DNA from: Ehretia macrophylla
Lineage: Eukaryota > Streptophyta > Magnoliopsida > Boraginales > Ehretiaceae
Assembly: GCA_037974665.1 (NCBI GenBank)
Contig: CM075778.1
Span: forward strand, 13,443,001 to 13,507,000
Direction of reading: 5' to 3'
Length of the DNA stretch: 64,000 nt
The translations under genes and the position numbers were made by a program. Below are positions 37,362 to 48,871 of this stretch, piece by piece. Under the pieces are notes generated by a model that had not been told where the DNA came from, made no database searches, and saw only the letters and a list, made by a program, of their open reading frames with translations. Position 1 is the stretch's first letter. The number at the start of each line of letters is the position of its first letter.

Positions 37362-37439
37362 AACAGAACTGCGTCCTCAAAATTTCTTCATATGACCATT
37401 CCTCATCGACTAGCAATGACTCTGGCTGCATGAAATAGA

Positions 37440-37900
37440 ATACCGATCATTGAATCCCGAACATCACATGCCAAGCCGAACCAGAATACCAATTGCCAAG
37501 TTGAATTCCCAATTTCTATCATTGAAAATACCAACACTGGATGTCATATATTGTAAGGTATGCCAGTTAAGAATTCCAAATAAAGATGCCGAATGCCCAA
37601 GACCGAAGACCAAATACCAAATAAGAATTCCCGAATAAGAATACCGATTAATAGATAAGAATACCCAGTGAGAATGCCAAGTACGATTATCATACTGAAT
37701 AATAGTATGATCACCGAATAATAATTACGAGCAAAATGTCCCAATAAGGGTTCCGAGCAGAACATCAATTAAGAACACCGATTAGGATTGCCAAGGAAGA
37801 ATACCAAATAAGAAGACCGCGTAGAACCCCAAATACCGGATACCAATTACTGAATAGGAGCCCCAAATAATAATCCCCAAGTAAAGTACCGCATTTTTGT
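37440..37900. repeat. Degenerate short-period repeat region
   Basis: About 460 bp is built from imperfect copies of a 12-16 base phrase related to AAGAATACCGAATA (for example near 37620-37680 and 37790-37850). It is found only in this element, between the purine tract and gag. It is probably an expanded simple repeat in the place where pol would be. Confidence 0.65.
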
Positions 37901-38089
37901 TTCACGTACTACTCTGTCATCAATTCTAGTCATACACATGCTTACTTCCATTATATAAAGCAACTTCTTTATTTGCATGTCAATATGTTATTTCCAAGGA
38001 AGTGCAATAAAAGGATAGATGCCACCAAGGTCAAGTAATATTTTAAGCTACAGGTTTAAAATTAGAGTTTACCTTCAGTCACAACTATT

Positions 38090-39305
38090 ACTTGCAATCT
38101 GAGCACGATTCTTCTGCCATCTTAGGCATTCTTTAGCTCTGTGTTAATCACTCCCACATCCAAGACACCTGCCAGACTTCTTCCAACATTGGGCTTCAGT
38201 GTGCCCCTTCTTGTTGCAATAGCTACACATAATAGGCTGGCGAATGGTCGTGTCTCCCGATGTACCATGAATGGACTAGGTGACTATGGTACTAGGCTGT
38301 AATTTGGCAGTAGCTGGTTCCTCCGAATTCTGGCCCTAACCCTGGGTACTTTCCCCCACAGTCTGCCCTTGTACCTTCTGCCATTTTAGGCATTCTTTGA
38401 CCTTATGTTGATCAATACCGTAGCCGTTACACTTCCATGTCTTCTTTCAACAGTCAATCTCCAGGTGACCCATGTGTCTACAATAAGTACAACGTGGAGT
38501 CGGAGTAGTAGCAATACCTCTAGAAGAACCCTGAGCTACAGGAGTAACTAAACCACCCTGGTAAACTCTCTTAACAAGTAGCCCCTCCGGGCTTTGAACT
38601 TGACTCGGTTGACTCGACCCTGCCACTTCCTGACTCTTTCCTCTCTCAGCTATTGTTGTAGTGAAAAGAACTTCACCGTAGGTGAGAAATTGAAAATGAG
38701 CCAAGCTGTTTTGAATTTCTGACCTCAACCCTCAGATAAATCTCTAGATCTTCTCCTCAGTAGTTTGTTCCATCCCTGGAGCATGAGGTGACAGTTGATC
38801 AAGCCGAGCTCCATACTGTGCAATTGTCATGTCTCATTGTTCTAAAGCCATGAATTCCTTCATTTGCTTTTGTCGAGCAATCTGAGGTATGTATTTCTCT
38901 TTAAAGACTTTCGTAAAATTGCTCGATAAGTTGGGTATCTATTGTTCCTCCCACTGTAATTCTACCGTTCGCCACCACTCCTCAGCATCTTCCTCCAATA
39001 GGAACACTGCGAATGAGACTTTTCTTATATCATTATAACCAAGGGCTTTGTATATTTTCTCAATTCGTCTCAGCCATGCTTCAACTTTCTCTACATCATG
39101 TTTGCCATTGAACTTCGGATGTATTATCTCTACTATCATCAATATTCATCCCTCCTTAAGTCTACTGCTCCCATATTTGTGCAATATGGTCTACTACTAC
39201 AACAAACCGGTCGATCTATTGTTCCCCAGTAAATGATTGATTACCTGCTCTTTCCCTCTGTTGTTCTGTATCTCTGCGTGGTCTACCTCTGGGTTTAGGT
39301 GCCAT
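38090..39305 (-). pseudogene. Gag of the gag-only element
   Basis: A likely start is the ATG at 39303-39305 (MAPKPRGRPRRDTEQQRE). Downstream the minus strand reads IIHPKFNGKHDVEKVEAWLR, RIEKIYKALGYNDIRKVSF and EEDAEEWWRTVELQWEEQ, then a linker and zinc-knuckle-like CTYCRHMGHLEIDC (near 38450). A second knuckle with a stop (CLGCGSD, stop, HRAKEC) sits near 38130. It resembles the chromovirus gag at 25218-26450 in layout. Several frames and stops make it inactive. Confidence 0.85.
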
Positions 39306-39520
39306 CTTGAACATGAAAGAGGAGGCCGCTTACCAATTATAGGATGTATACAACGTATAACATGTAAACAGGCGTTATCCAATGCACATAAGTCACAGCT
39401 AGTTTTCACACAACACATACATTATATTAACATACATAATCATTTAAGCATATTCTTTCTTAGGACTTTTACATAAGGACCAGGGGTTCTAGACCCGACT
39501 TACGCATAGCAAACTAGCTA

Positions 39521-39533
39521 AGTTCTGATACCA
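39521..39533 (-). other. Gag-only element primer-binding site
   Basis: The minus strand reads TGGTATCAGAACT 2 bp after the 5' LTR end, close to the methionine-tRNA site. Confidence 0.82.
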
Positions 39534-39535
39534 CT

Positions 39536-42500
39536 TGTCACGACCCCATTTTTGTAATGCTAATACAGTCTCTGACACTATAGTAAAATCGCCAACATTC
39601 CTAGGATTGAGATGCTACGCGCTTAAGAAGATCACTCATCCTAAGTCCGCTAAGGCACAATTACAATAGCCCGAGCACTATTGATCACATTTCAAAACTC
39701 AAGACTATTAAATAATTACTTCCCAATTACTAAATCCCAAATTACAAAATTTCAATTTCCTTAATCGAGGGTCTAAATCTGGTTATGACTTAAGATTCAA
39801 TTAACACCTAACAAATTTAACCCAACCCTGCTTAGGACTAAGTCCGAGTATGACAATTGAATCGATTATCATTTTTTACTTAGTCAAATTTTCATTTTAT
39901 TAATAGATTCCTAAAAAATTGGGCAGCACAACGGTTGTACTTTGGACATTCTAGTTTTAACCTACAAACAGAAAAGCCACAACAATATCTCCAAATCTTT
40001 CACAACCGTACCTCGACTCCCAACCAACAACACCGTAATAGCTCCCAACATACAAACCACAATCTTGTAATATAAAATAATTTAAACATGCATTGGTAGG
40101 ATTCAAAGTAACCCAGTTATAACATTTAACTATTACATTAATACAAATAATACATGTTATATAAATCATCACTAATGGCTAAAGTCATGAACATATTTCC
40201 TTGCACACAACTTTCAAACTGATCAAAGTCTTCTTCATTTTCTGAAAAGGGGAAAACGAGGGTGAGCTTATCCATCGTCAAAGCTCAACGAGCGGGGAAT
40301 ATAGGAAGGGTTTTTCTAATACAATTTTCTTGTTTGAAAACCATTTGGAAAACTCTGAATGCAATGCAAACAATATTTGCAATCAAGATCCAATTCAAGT
40401 ATACATATTCAAGTCATATATCATATACTAAGTAAGAAATAACTTACTCTTTCCAATCGAATCAAGTTCAAACGGTGGCTGATTGACTGAGATGTTCAAC
40501 ATCTCCATCCTTATCTCACCCAAATAGAGTATTCTGAATAATACTCGATCTTATGACCAACTCTCCGAGGAAATCAAAGTTTCCTTAAGCGAGAGAGGAA
40601 TATAGACCATGGTAGACATACGATCACCGGTAAGCCCTATGCCACCCGGGGTGGTATGCATACTACCATGCCCAAACCAGGTAGTTGCAACTACTTCTAA
40701 ACACCATTTTCAATTCAAGTTCATGTAATACAAGCATTGTAGCAATCATATTGGCATCGAGTTCACAACTAGCACATAGTTGTACATTTATAGCATAACG
40801 GGTAAACAACGAGTAATCAAGCGATATAATTCATATTAATGATTCCACAAGTAACCTAACACATCTAGAGGCAATTTAATACCATTAAGTATTAGTCGAA
40901 ACTAGTAACTTAGCCAATTAAACAACAACAATTTATATTAGTACTTAACTAACTAGCCTAAGACAATTTCTATCCTACTACAATAACCCAAATTTTGCAA
41001 TTCAGTTCCCTATCTTCCTGAACTCCAAATTACTTGAATTAGGAATAGAATTAAAGATCTTCGAGTGTAGATAGTTTTAGAATCAAGTGGAGCTCAATTC
41101 CGATTTAAAATCCTTAAGTTATAAGCAAAACAATACAGTTACGCAAATCTGTCCAGTGACTAGAAAATTTCTAGCTACTTTGTGGTTTCTGATTTTTCAG
41201 AGGTGCTAAACGATGAAATTAGCTAAAACACTCAAAATAACATTACAAACTGTCCAATCTATCTACCATAAAAATTTCAGAAATTTTCAAGCACATTTAC
41301 TATTTTTAAAATGCAAAAGAAACCAAAGGCAGAAGATTGTCCAGTTTTCAGCAAAATTTCTCAAACCTACTGTAATGAGCTATTTTGAGCATGAAAATGA
41401 TTTTTCCCCAAAAAACTTTCAACACAAGAATTGTTCCTCTATGAGTCTAGAATAACATAATATTTTTCCAGGTTTTTCCCATGTGATCTACCATTCAAAT
41501 GGCTCAAAATTCCCAACTGCACAAAACTGTCCAGAGAATGCTATTATATGAATCTTGCATGTTTAGCTTCTATATTCACAATAACATCTACTACAAACTC
41601 TAGCAACATTTATAAGAATCATTTAAGCACCTATATATGGCTAGTATCCATTATATGTCTTCAAGAATCTTCAAGCATCATTAATGGTAGGTTTTGATAC
41701 AAGCATAAACAAGCATGTTTCCAACACATTTAATCCATAGTTTGTCTAGCAAATCCATATACAATCACCACAAATCATATATATGCATTTATATTTCATA
41801 ATATCAACTTTTTTAAAAATCCCTCACCTTGAAGTTTTTGGTTGAAAAGCTAGATTAAACCTTGTATATGATTTGAAAATCCTTTGCTAAGCCTTGGAAT
41901 CACTTTGTCTACACTTGTTCTTCACAAATTATGCAAGAAAAATGACTAGAAAGCTTCCTTGTCTTGTTTCTTGTGGCCGGCCATGTATGGCTTCCAAGGG
42001 AAGCCTTGGACTATTATTTAATTCATAAACTTGGTGGCCATGTTTAGATTTTAGTTATTTAGACTTTGACCCCAACATTTTTCTTCCATTGCAAAGCTTC
42101 CCATTTTTCTTTCTTCCTATGGTTGAGTGGCTCCTAGGTAGTTTTAGAAAACTTGATTCTAGTTCTATTGGCAAGCTTGATGCCCAAGTATAATTTTTAG
42201 TATTTGTAAATTAGCCCCTAAAGTTTATAAGTTTTGTTATTTGACCCCAAGTGTTTTCCTAGATTTGTAAATCTTTCCCTTTTCTTTTCTTCTTATGACC
42301 GTGGGTCCTAAGTGCACTTTAGAAGATAATCCTAGTTCTAATTAGTTTAATTAGTGTCCACGATAAAGTTTAGTTAATTGCACTTTGGCCCCAAAGTTTC
42401 TAATGCTAGCAAAGTTACTCCGAAAGTTATTTTACTTAGTTCTTGTACTTCTAACTCATTTCCTAGCCTATTTCCATTGTATCTAGTAAGCCTTTAAGAT

Positions 42501-42673
42501 ATATAGGGCATTAAAAGATATTTAACTAATGTCTACTTTATCTAAAACACTCAATGCACGTAAAACAATGTAAATGCACATAGAAGTCCATGAATGCAAG
42601 TAAGATGATACAAGTGCACATTAATACTTATAACTTATATAAATAAATGCATGAACGTGTACGGGGCTTTACA
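39536..42673 (-). repeat. Gag-only element 5' LTR
   Basis: A 3138-bp LTR with no LINE insert, the reference for judging the enlarged 3' LTR. It contains no coding sequence. The block GAGCTTTG....ATAAGCTCACCCTC near 40258-40292 matches the core of the chromovirus and LARD LTRs. Confidence 0.92.
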
Positions 42674-42678
42674 GCAAG

Positions 42679-42815
42679 TCTATCTTTGAAGCTGAAGCAT
42701 TGACAATTTGGAAAACATACATGTTTGCTCGAGGCTTATCCTACCACATCATCTTTGAGAGTGATGCAGAAGCAGTTTGCAAAGCAATTACCTCCCAGGG
42801 GTCGTTGAGAGTTTT
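42679..42815 (+). pseudogene. LINE RNase H domain, piece 2
   Basis: The plus strand reads SIFEAEALTIWKTYMFARGL, then SYHIIFESDAEAVCKAITSQ. It continues piece 1 in frame across the removed LTR element. The Glu of FEAEA and the Asp of ESDAE are the next expected RNase H acids. It ends at the solo LTR insertion at 42816. Confidence 0.83.
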
Positions 42816-43706
42816 TGTCACGCCCCAACCCAACCTAAGGAAGCTAGACTAGGGTGTGATTTAATCATTCACATTATTTTACAACTATAACCGATTGAAG
42901 GTTAAAGCTTATCTGTTAGCCTAAAACTCCAAATTGTTTTTCGAAAAACCAGCAGCATAACGGCTGTATTTAAGACCTTTTGGTTTGACCTAAATTTTTA
43001 AATGCCTCAATATTTCAATCATTAATTCAATTCCACTAAGAACTTCTATTTGGTCGTCAACCGATATACCTACTAATTTATCTTGAAAGTCTTGTTTGAT
43101 TAATAAGCTTAGCATAATGACTATATCCCGTTTACTTGTCGATTCCTATGGCGCAAGTACCTGTTAATCTTTAGCTTACTATTGAATATCTAGGTGAAAT
43201 TAGATAGAGTTACATCATTTGATTTCTTCACCTAGTGATTGAGTTGCCTATGGTAGTTACTAAATCAAAACAGTAATAACAACCCACAAGATAGTGTGTC
43301 ATCTAGTCATAGTCAGTACAAGCCAAAATTAGACCCCAAATTACAACGGGGGTTATTTACAACAACAACAAACAACATAAGAAATAGTATTCGAAACAAC
43401 ATAGCGTTCACAAAATAGCCACAGTCAAGCAAGACACGTAAGGCATGCAATCACTCCAAGGAGTCATCAACAGGCACGTTCTCCTCGGGTACCTGTTCCT
43501 GATCTTCTCCACCTATGATGATAAAAGAGGGTGAGTCCTTATGAACTCAACGAGGGGGAACGAGAGATAATGTTTTGAAACTCTTTTCCGGTTAATCTCA
43601 TGAAAATCCCTTTTTGAAAACATGTCACGTATTACAAATAATAAAGTACGCAAGGTATAAGAATCAAATTGAACAACAGATACAATTACCAATCATTTCA
43701 AGGATA

Positions 43707-43784
43707 CGGTGAGCTTTTGCTCTCAAGTTCAATCGGTGAGCATTTGCTCTCAAGTTCAATCGGTGATCATTTGCTCTCGATATC
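43707..43784. repeat. Three tandem 27-bp units in the solo LTR
   Basis: Two nearly identical 27-bp units (43707-43733 and 43734-43760) and a partial third start CGGTGAGCWTTTGCTCTC. They differ at one or a few positions. This is an LTR-internal expansion. Confidence 0.88.
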
Positions 43785-46029
43785 ATTTTTTATAACAATT
43801 GTTGCGGCCGGCTTCAATCATCCACTTATCGCTCCCAATTGGGTATACTCCGGATGTACCCCGAATTCCTACGACCCAACTCTCCAAGGGTGGAATGCCA
43901 AGCGAGAGAGTAAATTGGACCATGGTAGTCACGGGAGCACCGGCAAGCCCTATGCCGCCCGGCGTTCGTGAAACGCTACCATGCCACAATGAAAGGTTGC
44001 AACCTTGTATACAATGTACATTTAAACCATTTAACGATTCACATTAGGAGGACAAAAAAGTAGGTTGCCTCCGAGCAATTTCAAGATCACATATTGCCAA
44101 GGAAACGAACGAGGCATGCTTGACATGATATTTCACTTTGTAGAACACATAGAGTTATATGAACATTAAACGGGCAACCAAGTAACACATATAAATCAAG
44201 TCATATAACTCATTTCGGGGTTCACATATCAAGTATTAACATTATACAAGAATGCAACGACGCTCACACGAGACCGGGTGCAAGGATAGCTTACTTATCA
44301 ACATACAATCATCGGGAATCATATTTAGAGCTATAAGGACAATTACGGGTAGCCTATTAACCACACATTTAAACATAGGGTCATCTCTTAGCAAATAGTC
44401 ATGAGCACTAGGGCTTCAATTCCGTGCTTACACATGCGATTAACCAAACCATTCATCAATTAATGATCCCAAGCTATGCATCAACCAAATTAAACAACCT
44501 CAACCAACCACAACAGTCCACACAACATCTATGTGCCACAATTCCAAGCATTCAATACCTCAAGCAAGGTCTCAACATGATTCAAAGAATATCACTAAGC
44601 AAAAACCTCACTGCAATGGTCTATTTTTCCACATTCAATTATCCAAGCAATTAGTCTCCAATTTCAGTTAACCAAATTTCAATTTTAAGCTTAATGAGTT
44701 ATTTAAATCTAGGAACAAACCTCACTGCATTTGGAGTTCGGACTTAGGAGTTATGGCCAAAACCGTGAGACTATGCAAAATTGTCCAATTTTAGACACAT
44801 TACGATTTTTTTCATTTTTGAGGGTCTTAAAGTCAGATTTAGCTTTGGCCTATTTCTGAGAAACATTTCTCGAATTGAAAAATCTAGCAACCTACCAATT
44901 TTCATGCATTTTTATCAACATTTACTAGGTCAAAAACACTTCGTTCTACAAAGTCAGTAATCTGCCAGAAACCTATTTCATTTTTCCAATTTTTTTAGAT
45001 TTAGACACCTTTCGATATTTTGCCATTTTGGGGGTCTTAGAGTCAAAATTGGCCTAGGCCTATTTCTACAAAAAATGTTCATAACTGATAAAATAGTGAC
45101 CTACCAAGTTTCACGCATTTTTATCGAGGTTTACTAAGCCAAATGCACTTCGTACTATAAGGTCAGAAAACTGCCAACAAAAACATTTTTACCTATCTTC
45201 AAGTTCTAGCCATTATCATGCCATGGATGAGTAGATAAGCTCATATACACACATATACAACAACTACATAGGTAAATATAGCTATATGAGAGCATGCATG
45301 TGAGTTTTGAAAGCTTTTAAAAGAGTTTAACCCTCACCTTAGCCTATTGATGGATGAAAATGCACAAATGCTCTTGAAATCGCACAAAATGTCTTCTTTC
45401 CTTGCTTTGGCCAAGTGGTATCTTGATTTCCTTTAAATCCCAGCTTAGTTAGCTTATTCTTAGTGTGTGCATGTGATTAGAACAAAAAGAAATGGAAGAA
45501 AACTATCAAAACTTTACATAGACCGAAAATGAGAGGTTTGAGAGCTTGTGTGAGTTTTCTTGCTATGTTGCTTGCTTGTGCTTGCTATGGCCGAGCTTGG
45601 GAGAGTCTTAGAGAGTTGTTAGGAGTCTTGAATGCTCTAGGGGCAGCCATGGTCGAAAGTGAGAGAGAAAGAGAGAGAATGAGAGAGTTGAGAGGCAAAA
45701 TGAATGTTTGAAGATGTTTAATTGTTGCTTGTGTGTGTGTGTCGGCCTTGAGCTTTGCAAAACCTGAATTTTTGTGTCATGTGAGCATCTTTTGAATTGT
45801 TTTAGCATGTGGGTTGAGAGGGCCAAGAAAGTGAGCTTGGGTGTTAATAAAATAGTGCATAGGTGCAAGGAAAAGCATGACATGGTGTAAGAGAATGTTG
45901 GGTAGAATAGAATATTTTATAGTTAGTGGGTTTTGTAGAGAATTTGAATTAGGAATATAATATTGGTTAGTGGATTGTGTAGAATTATTTTATTGTCTTG
46001 TGCTTTGTGCAGGAATCTTTATTGATTAG

Positions 46030-46455
46030 TGTGCAGGCACGCATTCCTAGGTCTAAGGCACGCACTATGAGGTAAAACATACATTTCAAGGCAAATGCAC
46101 GAATTTCTATGTAAATGCACGCAATCCTAGGTGAATGCACGTAAACCAATACAAGGCGTGTAATTCAATGCAATGCACGTAAATCAAGGTATGGTGCTTA
46201 AACATAGGTTAGGGCATACAGTTCAAGGTTAGGGCATACAGTTCAAGGTAATGCACGTAAATCGAGGTCAGGGCATATATATCTAGGTATCGCACGTAAG
46301 TCGGGGATTAGGGCACACAATTTTAGGTCAAGGCACGTATATCGAGGCATGCACAAAAACCAAGACGGGGCACATAATCCAAGGTCGGTCATATAATCCT
46401 GGGTCTAAGGCACGCAAATTGAGATCGGACACATTATTCGAGGTCAGGCCTCACA
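46030..46455. repeat. Degenerate ~20-bp tandem repeat at the outer end of the solo LTR
   Basis: About twenty imperfect copies of a phrase related to AGGTCAGGGCACGTAAATCG run to the very end of the LTR. One 22-base unit (TTAGGGCATACAGTTCAAGG) is exactly doubled near 46210-46250. In minus orientation it forms the first ~425 bp of the U3 region. Confidence 0.85.
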
Positions 46456-46460
46456 GTTTT

Positions 46461-46713
46461 CCCTATAATAGAGGATATTAAAATGATTACTACTAAGTTT
46501 AACTCTTGGAGCTTCCAGTGTATTAGGCGAACTGTTAATCTACCTATGGATTGGGTAGCCAAAGGTAAGCTTAGAGATAGTCTAGCACTTGATTGGGTTG
46601 GTAATATAACACCCCGCTCATGAACTTACTTTGTACTGATCTTCACCCTAATAGTGTCAAGTGATTTTGTATTGCCTTCTTTTAATGATATATTTGATCG
46701 TTTCCAAAAAAAT
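46461..46713 (+). pseudogene. LINE RNase H domain, piece 3, and LINE 3' end
   Basis: The plus strand reads IIEDIKMITTKFNSWSFQCI, then RRTVNLPMDWVAKGKLRDSL, the end of the RNase H domain. A 3' end with TTTAATGATATATTTGATCG and a 7-A tail follows. It joins directly to the Copia-2 RT remnant at 46714. Confidence 0.8.
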
Positions 46714-47480
46714 CCATTTTCTATGAGAAAATCACTTAATCTTACATACCAAACTCTAAGAGCTTGTTGTAAACCATAAAGAGCTTTTTTCAAGTTTAAA
46801 GACATGGTTTGGAAAGCATGGATCTTCAAAACCCAATGATTGTTCAACATAAACCTCTTCTTCAATAAAACTATTTAAACATGCATTTTTGCCCATTTGA
46901 TATAACTTGAAATTCATAAGCTAGCAAAAGCAAGTAGCATGCAAAGTGATTCAAGTCCAGCTATAGGAACATATGTTTCATCATAATTAATTCATTCTTC
47001 TTGATTATACACTTAAGCTACAAGTCTAGCCTTATTTCTAGTGACTATCCCTAATTTGTCAAGTTTGTTTCTAAACACCCATTTGGTGCCAATAACAGAT
47101 TGATTACTAGGCCTATCTACTAACTTCCAAACTTTATTTCCCTCAAATTGATTTAATTCTTCTTGTATAGCCATGATCTATTATAATCAAGTAAGGTTTC
47201 TTTTACATTCTTAGGTTCAATTTGAAATAAGAATGCAATATGTTCACAAAAGGAGTTTAAGTTTGATCGAGTTCTTACACCTTTTGATAGATCACCAAGG
47301 ATTTAATCATTTGGGTAGTTTCTAACAAACTTCCAACATCTTGATAGATCTTGATCTTTCATTGTAGTTTGACCATTGGTTGTTTGTTGATCTTCTTGAT
47401 TAGATGGGTCTTTGGAATCACTTGGAGATAATTCATCTTGTTAGCATGATGTAGTAGGTTGATCTTGAGCATTTTCTTGA
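46714..47480 (-). pseudogene. Copia-2 reverse transcriptase and linker, partial
   Basis: The linker carries ILGDLSKGVRTRSNLNSF and IAFLFQIEPKNVKE (near 47210-47310). RT carries LKKALYGLQQALRVWYVRLS and DFLIENGF, after which LINE sequence takes over. The stretch 46870-47200 has many stops. The catalytic YVDD part is not present because it lay beyond the cut. Confidence 0.82.
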
Positions 47481-48224
47481 ATACCTATATCATCATCATC
47501 ATTTCTTCCGCAATTGGGTTAGATTCATCAAAATCAACATGCATTGACTCGTCAACTACTAAAGTTATTCTGTTATAGACTTTATAAGCTTTACTTTTAG
47601 TTGAATATCCAAAAAATATTCTTTCATCGAATTTTGCATCAAATTTGATAAGATGATCCCTAGTATTCAATATAATACATATACAACCAAACACCTTAAA
47701 GTAAGCAATGTTAGGTGCTGTACTATTCAAAAGTTCATAGGGCATTTTCTTGATGATTGGTCTAATTGAGACTTTATTTAGCATGTAACAAGGCGCATTA
47801 ACAGCTTTACCCCAAAAATATGTAGGCAAGTTGTGTTCTTCAACATTGTTCTTGTCATTTCTTGTAAAGTTCGATTCTTCCTTTATACAGGCCCATTTTG
47901 TTAGGGAATTCTAGGAGCTAAAAATGAATGTTATATGCCATGTTCATCACAAAAGTTCATAAAAGGAGAATTCACATATTCCGTGTCATTATCACTACGA
48001 ACGTAAGTTATAAAATAGTCTTTCTCATTTTGCGCCTTTCTAAATAACTTGGCAAATTCATTGTAGGCGTCAATTTTTGTGAGAGAGAAACATGATGTAT
48101 GTAAACCTAGTAAAGTCATCTACCACAACAAATACGTATCTAGATTCTCCTAGACTAATTACATTTATTGGTCCAAAAAGATCCATATGGAGTAATTATA
48201 ATTCTTTTGATGTAGTTACTTTAT
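47481..48224 (-). pseudogene. Copia-2 integrase
   Basis: The minus strand reads FITYVRSDNDTEYVNSPF and FCDEHGI. After a stop-rich gap come TYFWGKAVNAPCYMLNKVSI, KMPYELLNSTAPNIAYFKVF and DERIFFGYSTKSKAYKVYN. These match the second catalytic Asp region and C-terminal half of Copia integrases. The region expected to hold the catalytic Glu, near 47830-47930, is frameshifted and unclear. Confidence 0.85.
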
Positions 48225-48870
48225 TTATGAATTTGAAGGATGTCTTATGTTGTTTACCTTATAGCATGCATCACATAATTTATCTTTTTTATATTTTATC
48301 TTAGGCAATCCTTTGACAAGCTCACTTCTAGATAAGTTCATAAGTAAGTCCATACGTGCATGTCCTAATTTTCTATGCCATAACCAAGAATTATCACTCA
48401 TAGAAACTAGACATGTAATATTTTGGTAAGTAAGTTCTTTAAAGTCAATAATATATACATTTTCACACCTATTTTTCACAAATAACACATTATTTAAATT
48501 ATCAAAAACAATTCAATAAGAGGCTTTAAATTCAACTTTATAATCATTATAAAAAATTGGCTTATACTAAACAAGTTATGCTTCAATCCTTCTACAAGAA
48601 ACACATTATGAATACACAAAGAATTTTTGTTACCAATGCTACCTCTTCCAATAATTTTCCCTTTTTCCATTGTCACCATAGCTCACACATCCTCCCGCCT
48701 TATCATTTAGTTTGTAAAAGAATGATTTATTTCCGGTCATATGTCTTGAGCATCCACTATCAATTACCCAACTTTTTTCATGATATGTTATTTCTTGGGA
48801 TACCTACATACAAATAATGTAGAATTTTCAATTTAGGTCTATAACTTTAATTGGATACTTTCATGTTAGT
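48225..48870 (-). pseudogene. Copia-2 protease end and GAG-pre-integrase
   Basis: The minus strand reads KGKIIGRGSIGNKNSLCIHN and VFLVEGLKHNLFSISQF. LWHRKLGHARMDLLMNLSRS and ELVKGLPKIKYKKDKLCDAC follow. These are the protease tail and the His/Cys pre-integrase region. Stops separate the two parts near 48490. Confidence 0.85.
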
Positions 48871-48871
48871 G

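Larger units (their letters stand above)
32788..42673 (-). mobile_element. Gag-only Ty3-type LTR retrotransposon, 9.9 kb
   Basis: The LTRs end TGTCACGACCCC / TTTACA on the plus strand. They are flanked by a perfect duplication, gcaag, at 32783-32787 and 42674-42678. Minus-strand order is 5' LTR (39536-42673), primer site, gag (about 38090-39305), a repetitive region, purine tract, 3' LTR (32788-37348). There is no protease, RT, RNase H or integrase in the 2.2 kb interior, so it depended on another element. The 3' LTR is 4561 bp only because a LINE fragment lies in it. Confidence 0.92.
42816..46455 (-). mobile_element. Solo LTR (Ty3-type), 3.64 kb
   Basis: It is bounded by TGTCACGCCCC (42816) and CCTCACA (46455) and flanked by a perfect 5-bp duplication, gtttt, at 42811-42815 and 46456-46460. 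There is no gag, pol, primer site or second LTR, so it is a solo LTR from recombination between the two LTRs of a former element. Its termini and core block resemble the other Ty3-type LTRs here. The minus orientation is inferred from that resemblance. Confidence 0.9.
32591..46713 (+). mobile_element. 5'-truncated LINE remnant, cut by two LTR insertions
   Basis: Three pieces (about 32591-32787, 42679-42815, 46461-46713) make up roughly 590 bp of the 3' end of a plant LINE. Together they encode an RNase H-like domain, then a 3' end with TTGATCGTTTCC and a short A run at 46707-46713. The interruptions are the gag-only LTR element (32788-42673) and the solo LTR (42816-46455), each with an exact 5-bp duplication. 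The left neighbour is Copia-3 and the right neighbour is Copia-2, so the flanks do not belong to one element and a rearrangement is likely. Confidence 0.75.

Noticed and set aside
37440..37900. Possible satellite or centromeric repeat
   Set aside because: Period is irregular and the region is confined to a single retrotransposon interior.
46030..46455. Regular short repeats resembling a CRISPR array
   Set aside because: Units are degenerate, contiguous without unique spacers, and inside a plant LTR.
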